DNA from: RGIG2206 sp045540915
Lineage (GTDB): Bacteria > Bacillota > Clostridia > Oscillospirales > Acutalibacteraceae
Assembly (NCBI GenBank): GCA_045540915.1
Contig: JAZQID010000120.1
Span: 1 to 9,498 of the forward strand
DNA: 9,498 nucleotides
Reading direction: 5' to 3'
The position numbers and the translations under genes are program-made. The notes under the pieces were generated by a model. The model saw only the letters and a list, made by a program, of their open reading frames with translations. It did no database searches and was not told the origin of the DNA. Shown piece by piece: positions 6,050 through 9,498 of the stretch (position 1 is its first letter; each line of letters starts with the position of its first letter).

Positions 6050-7204
6050 ATGATTTATTTTGACAACGCGGCTACCACTTTTCCGAAGCCCAAACAGGTC
6101 ATCAACGCGGTTAATTCCGCGTTGACAACATACTCCGCCAACCCCGGAAGAAGCGGACACAAAATGTCCCAAAAGGCAGGTGTCGCCGTTTACAACGCCA
6201 GAAAAAAGCTTGCCGATTTCTTCAACACTCCAAACGAAGAAAGGGTCATTTTCACCCCCAACTGCACCGCATCGATCAACCTTGCCCTCAAGGGTATGCT
6301 CAAGGAGGGCGACCGAGTCCTCGTATCCTCGCTTGAGCACAACGCTGTTATGCGTCCCTTAAATAAGCTGAAGGAAAAAGGGGTAATAACCGATATTTTC
6401 GAGGTGGTCATAGGCGACCCAGACGCCACCTTCCGCTCATTCGTCAACTGCCTTACCCCATACACACGAATGGTGGTCTGCTCTCACGCATCTAACGTTA
6501 TCGGCAACATTTTGCCCATCGACCGCATCGGTGCGGTCTGTCGCGAGGAAGGCATACTTTTCACCGTCGACGCAGCACAGTCGGCAGGTGTATTACCCAT
6601 CGACCTTGAGAAAACGCCGATAGATTTCCTCTGCCTTGCTACCCACAAGGGACTCTACGCCCCTATGGGTACGGGTGCGCTTATAATCGGCAAGGATATG
6701 CCCGACACCATAATTGAAGGGGGTACGGGCACCGATTCGGTCAACCCCGTTCAGCCCGAGCTTCCGCCCGAGAGATATGAAAGCGGCACGGTCAATCTGC
6801 CCGGTATTGCAGGTATCGCGGCAGGGGTCGATTTTGTCAACTCCAAGGGCATCGCGACCATTCACAAGCACGAGACCGACCTTATCAGGCGGATATACAA
6901 GGGGCTCAACAGCATTGGTTCGGTGCGCCTTTACACCGATGTGCCTGATGAGAATTTTGCGCCTGTGCTCTCCTTCAACATCGGTAGCAACAGCAGCGTT
7001 GAAATAGCGCAAAAGCTCGACGAGTTCGGCATTGCGGTGAGAGCAGGGCTTCATTGTGCCCCCAACGCTCACAAGCGGCTGGGCACCATAAATCAGGGAA
7101 CGGTAAGGGTATGCCCCTCTGCTTTTTCCACCGCAAATGAGGCAGATCAGCTGCTTAATGCGGTTGAAAGCGTCGCGAAACGCCTGAAATCTACCGTTTT
7201 CTGA
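6050..7204 (+). CDS. Cysteine desulfurase family protein (class V aminotransferase fold)
   Basis: PLP enzyme that removes sulfur (or selenium) from cysteine (or selenocysteine), leaving a persulfide on its own cysteine. 384 residues, starting IYFDNAATTFPKP as typical of the group. Visible features are the PLP-stacking histidine in LEHNAV (H97), DAAQSAG (D174, Q177), the Schiff-base lysine in ATHKGL (K200), the GGTGTDS phosphate loop and the active cysteine in RAGLHCAP (C336). It resembles the SufS/CsdA-like type II branch, in particular the subfamily often found near DUF3343 and selenium-use genes, more than NifS/IscS. No sufU, sufBCD or selD is seen nearby. The start ATG at 6050 has GAAGGAG about 9 nt upstream, overlapping the DUF3343 stop; the frame is open further upstream, but that part overlaps DUF3343. 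The exact physiological substrate is not decided by the sequence. Confidence 0.93.
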   Translation: MIYFDNAATTFPKPKQVINAVNSALTTYSANPGRSGHKMSQKAGVAVYNARKKLADFFNTPNEERVIFTPNCTASINLALKGMLKEGDRVLVSSLEHNAVMRPLNKLKEKGVITDIFEVVIGDPDATFRSFVNCLTPYTRMVVCSHASNVIGNILPIDRIGAVCREEGILFTVDAAQSAGVLPIDLEKTPIDFLCLATHKGLYAPMGTGALIIGKDMPDTIIEGGTGTDSVNPVQPELPPERYESGTVNLPGIAGIAAGVDFVNSKGIATIHKHETDLIRRIYKGLNSIGSVRLYTDVPDENFAPVLSFNIGSNSSVEIAQKLDEFGIAVRAGLHCAPNAHKRLGTINQGTVRVCPSAFSTANEADQLLNAVESVAKRLKSTVF

Positions 7205-7224
7205 GAAATTTATCATTTTTTCTC

Positions 7225-7252
7225 TTGCAAAATTATTATTTTGTGTTAAAAT
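7225..7252 (+). promoter_or_regulatory. Probable promoter of the pheST T-box transcript
   Basis: TTGCAA (7225-7230) and TAAAAT (7247-7252) are 16 bp apart in an AT-rich stretch just after the desulfurase stop. Transcription would begin near 7259, shortly before the first T-box stem, as expected for a T-box leader. The match is moderate (4 of 6 and 5 of 6). Confidence 0.55.
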
Positions 7253-7258
7253 GTTTGC

Positions 7259-7515
7259 GATAGTGATAATGCGTTGATGAAGAAAAGTAATCCCGCTTTC
7301 CTTTCGCAGAGAGGGTGCGACTTGGCTGTGATCGCCCCGTCAGGATGTCGGATGAAGTTCCCTTCGGAGCAGTGCCGCTGAAAAGTTCAGTAGGCGGCAA
7401 CGGCAGGACACCGTTACAGGTCCAAGGAGTGTTTGCTCTTTTGAAGCAGAAATCAGGGTGGTACCGCGGATTTATTCGTCCCTTGTAGTAGTTCTACAAG
7501 GGACGTTTTTATTTT
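7259..7515 (+). promoter_or_regulatory. T-box riboswitch, tRNA-Phe specific, controlling pheST
   Basis: Leader RNA that senses uncharged tRNA-Phe and lets transcription continue into pheST. In Stem I the lower helix GAAG (7279-7282)/CTTC (7362-7365) and the upper helix ATCC (7290-7293)/GGAT (7350-7353) enclose a specifier loop. That loop has AGTA (7286-7289) on one side and GAAG-TTC-C on the other; TTC (7358-7360) is a Phe codon. Further stems follow: TGCCG/CGGCA, AACGG/CCGTT and GGAC/GTCC. The T-box core AGGGTGGTACCGCG is at 7455-7468; its TGGT would pair with an ACCA tRNA end. AGGG (7455-7458) can pair with CCCT (7480-7483) as antiterminator, in competition with the terminator. Specifier, core and downstream gene all agree on phenylalanine. 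Confidence 0.95.
7477..7515 (+). terminator. T-box conditional terminator before pheS
   Basis: A perfect 12-bp stem, CGTCCCTTGTAG (7477-7488) and CTACAAGGGACG (7494-7505), with a 5-nt loop, is followed by TTTTTATTTT. Its left arm shares bases with the antiterminator, so it forms when charged tRNA-Phe is plentiful and stops transcription before pheS. Confidence 0.95.
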
Positions 7516-7542
7516 GTCAACATCATTCTATGAGGTGATTTT

Positions 7543-8562
7543 ATGAAGGAACAACTGAAAAGCATTGCCGAAGCGGCCTATGGCGCGCTTGAGGCGGTCA
7601 AGGACATTCAGGAGCTTGACGCGCTGAGGGTCAAATACCTCGGCAAGAAGGGCGAGCTGACCGCTATTCTCAAGCAGATGGGCAGTTTGTCGGCCGAAGA
7701 GCGTCCCGTTATCGGACAGCTTGCCAATGAGATCAGAGGCAAGATCGAGGAAGCTATCTCGGTAAAGACCGCTGAGCTCAAGAGTGCCGCCGTTGAGCAG
7801 AAGCTGGCAAGCGAGAAGATCGACGTCACAATGCCGGGCGAACGCTCCGAGATGGGCAAAAAACATCCGCTTGAAGCCGTTCTTGACGAGATAAAGGAGA
7901 TATTCTTGGGAATGGGCTTTGACATCGCCGAGGGTCCCGAGGTCGAGCGCGATTACTACAACTTTGAGGCGCTCAACATCCCGAAGGATCATCCTGCACG
8001 CGACACTCAGGATACCTTCTACATTAACGAAAACATACTTCTGCGCACCCAGACCTCACCCGTTCAGGTTCGCGTTATGGAAAAGCAGAAGCCCCCTATC
8101 CGCATCATTTCGCCCGGCCGCGTTTACCGCTCTGATGCGGTCGACGCTACCCACTCCCCTGTTTTCCACCAGATCGAAGGTCTGGTCGTTGACAAGGGCG
8201 TGACTATGGGCGACCTCAAGGGCACCCTTGCCGACTTTGCAAAGCGCCTTTACGGCCCCGATGCAAAGGTGCGCTTCCGTCCCCATCACTTCCCCTTTAC
8301 CGAGCCGTCGGCCGAGATGGACACTATGTGCTTCAGCTGCGGCGGTAAGGGCTGCCGTCTGTGCAAGGGCGAGGGTTGGATCGAGATACTCGGTTGCGGT
8401 ATGGTGCATCCCAAGGTGCTCGAAAACTGCAATATCGACCCCGAGGAGTACAGCGGTTTTGCCTTCGGTATGGGTCTTGAGCGACTCGTTATGCGCCGCT
8501 TCAACATCGATGATCTGCGTTTGTTCTTTGAGAATGACCAGAGATTCCTCAATCAGTTTTAG
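7543..8562 (+). CDS. pheS: Phenylalanine--tRNA ligase alpha subunit
   Basis: Catalytic subunit of the cytoplasmic (alpha-beta)2 enzyme that charges tRNA-Phe. 339 residues, the normal bacterial length. An N-terminal helical coiled-coil arm (about 1-90) is followed by the class II catalytic core: HPL (108-110) opening motif 1, DTQDTFY (154-160), RTQTSPVQ (168-175), motif 2 FHQIEGLVVD (209-217), HHFPFTEPSAEMD (248-260) and motif 3 GFAFGMGLERL (305-315). The alanine of GFAFG, part of the Phe pocket, is present. Four cysteines form CxxC-x4-CxxC (C263, C266, C271, C274), common in Bacillota PheS and possibly metal-binding. The start ATG at 7543 follows GAGGTGA (7532-7538). Expression is controlled by the Phe T-box just upstream; pheT follows with 13 bp between. 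Confidence 0.98.
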   Translation: MKEQLKSIAEAAYGALEAVKDIQELDALRVKYLGKKGELTAILKQMGSLSAEERPVIGQLANEIRGKIEEAISVKTAELKSAAVEQKLASEKIDVTMPGERSEMGKKHPLEAVLDEIKEIFLGMGFDIAEGPEVERDYYNFEALNIPKDHPARDTQDTFYINENILLRTQTSPVQVRVMEKQKPPIRIISPGRVYRSDAVDATHSPVFHQIEGLVVDKGVTMGDLKGTLADFAKRLYGPDAKVRFRPHHFPFTEPSAEMDTMCFSCGGKGCRLCKGEGWIEILGCGMVHPKVLENCNIDPEEYSGFAFGMGLERLVMRRFNIDDLRLFFENDQRFLNQF

Positions 8563-8575
8563 GAGGTAATTTAAG

Positions 8576-9498
8576 ATGGATCTTTCTATTCGTTGGCTCA
8601 AAGAATTTGTTGACATAGATTATCAGCCCAAAGAATATGCCGAAAGGCTTACTATGACCGGCTCCAAGGTTGAGGGCTTCACCAAAGAGGGCGAAGAGAT
8701 CTCCAAGGTAGTCATCGGTAAGGTCAACAGCATTGAAAAGCATCCCGACGCAGACAAGCTGGTGGTATGTCAGATCGACGTCGGATATGACGTGTTGCAG
8801 ATCGTTACAGGTGCTAAAAACCTGACGGTTGGCGACATCGTTCCAGTCGCGACCGACGGCGCAACCCTGCCCAACGGTGTCAAGATAAAGAAGGGTAAGC
8901 TTCGCGGTGTCGAAAGCAACGGTATGCTCTGCTCGATCGCTGAATTAGGTGTCACCCTCGGCGACTTCCCCTATGCCGTTGAGGACGGAATTCTTGTAAT
9001 TCAAGAGGAATGTCAGCTCGGTCAGGACGCTAAGGAAGCGCTTGGTATCAACGACGATATAGTTGAGTTTGAGATCACCTCCAACCGCCCCGACTGCCTG
9101 TCGGTCATCGGACTTGCACGCGAGACGGCCAACACCTTCTCCCTGCCGATGAAGGATCACACTCCCGTTGTTACCGAGGAAGGCGGAGACATCAACGATT
9201 ACCTGAAGGTATCGGTTGAGGCGCCCGACCTTTGTACTCGCTATATGGCACGCATCGTTAAGGATATTGACGTTAAGCCTTCGCCCCGTTGGATGCGCGA
9301 GCGTCTGCGTGCAAGCGGTGTTCGTCCCATCAACAACATCGTCGACATCACCAACTACGTAATGCTTGAGTACGGCCAGCCGATGCACGCCTTTGACTAC
9401 AAGCACGTCAAGGACGGCACCATCGTTATCCGCCGTGCAAACGAGGGCGAGTCGATAATGACCCTCGACGGCACTTCGCGCGAGCTGAGCACAAAAAT
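8576..9498 (+). CDS. pheT: Phenylalanine--tRNA ligase beta subunit, 3' end missing
   Basis: Non-catalytic partner of PheS, which binds tRNA and edits mischarged Tyr-tRNA. The first 307 codons are present and the frame is open to the right edge; the full family length is about 800 residues, so the B5 and anticodon-binding domains lie outside. It opens SIRWLKEFVDID. The OB-fold tRNA-binding domain spans about 39-150 (HPDADKL, IVTGAKN, GVKIKKGKLRGVESNGMLCS). Then come FEITSNRPDCLSV (165-177) and the start of the B3/4 editing domain (RYMARIV from 222, GVRPINNIVDITNYVM, QPMHAFD). The start ATG at 8576 has a perfect AGGAGGT (8561-8567) that overlaps the pheS TAG stop. It is transcribed with pheS from the T-box leader. 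Confidence 0.97.
   Translation, partial: MDLSIRWLKEFVDIDYQPKEYAERLTMTGSKVEGFTKEGEEISKVVIGKVNSIEKHPDADKLVVCQIDVGYDVLQIVTGAKNLTVGDIVPVATDGATLPNGVKIKKGKLRGVESNGMLCSIAELGVTLGDFPYAVEDGILVIQEECQLGQDAKEALGINDDIVEFEITSNRPDCLSVIGLARETANTFSLPMKDHTPVVTEEGGDINDYLKVSVEAPDLCTRYMARIVKDIDVKPSPRWMRERLRASGVRPINNIVDITNYVMLEYGQPMHAFDYKHVKDGTIVIRRANEGESIMTLDGTSRELSTK

Noticed and set aside
7203..7224. GAGAAA/TTTCTC hairpin after the desulfurase as a terminator
   Set aside because: Only six AT-rich pairs and no T-run after the second arm; too weak to call.
8056..8616. 186-codon minus-strand open frame
   Set aside because: Antisense to pheS, whose class II motifs are complete; no start signal or recognisable domain.
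1..9498. CRISPR array, insertion sequence, prophage or other mobile element
   Set aside because: No regularly spaced repeats, transposase, integrase or terminal inverted repeats seen; all genes are core-type with similar base composition.

Overview
The window (about 50% GC) looks like ordinary core chromosome of a low-to-mid-GC Bacillota, most likely a clostridial gut-type organism (Oscillospirales/Ruminococcaceae-like). The evidence is a tRNA-Phe T-box leader in front of pheST, a CdaA/CdaR c-di-AMP pair, a RecD2-type helicase with no RecBC in view, and a DUF3343 plus class-V cysteine desulfurase cassette. The taxonomic call is inference from gene content, not from a database match. No mobile element, CRISPR array, tRNA or rRNA gene is visible.

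Left half, all on the minus strand. From 4356 leftwards: cdaA (membrane diadenylate cyclase) overlaps cdaR/ybbR (its YbbR-repeat regulator) by 17 bp. A gap of about 115 bp follows, containing a 10-bp hairpin. Then come a small membrane-anchored protein of unknown function (2102-1761) and recD2 (from 1768, running off the left edge), which overlap by 8 bp.

Centre, 4357-4529: an AT-rich divergent promoter region. One sigma-A-like promoter points left to cdaA, and one with a perfect TATAAT points right to ispD.

Right half, all on the plus strand. ispD and ispF (two steps of the MEP isoprenoid pathway) overlap at ATGA. A strong intrinsic terminator follows. Eight bases or fewer beyond its T-run lies the Shine-Dalgarno of a DUF3343 protein, which is followed closely by a cysteine desulfurase. 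This pair is probably a sulfur or selenium handling unit. Next is a complete Phe T-box riboswitch (specifier TTC, T-box core, 12-bp terminator), then pheS and the first 307 codons of pheT, which runs off the right edge.

The best candidates for something not fully described are the DUF3343/desulfurase cassette behind a terminator with no room for its own promoter, the unknown 113-residue protein coupled to recD2, and the cdaA-cdaR pair without glmM directly downstream. I found no clear evidence of a wholly new system.
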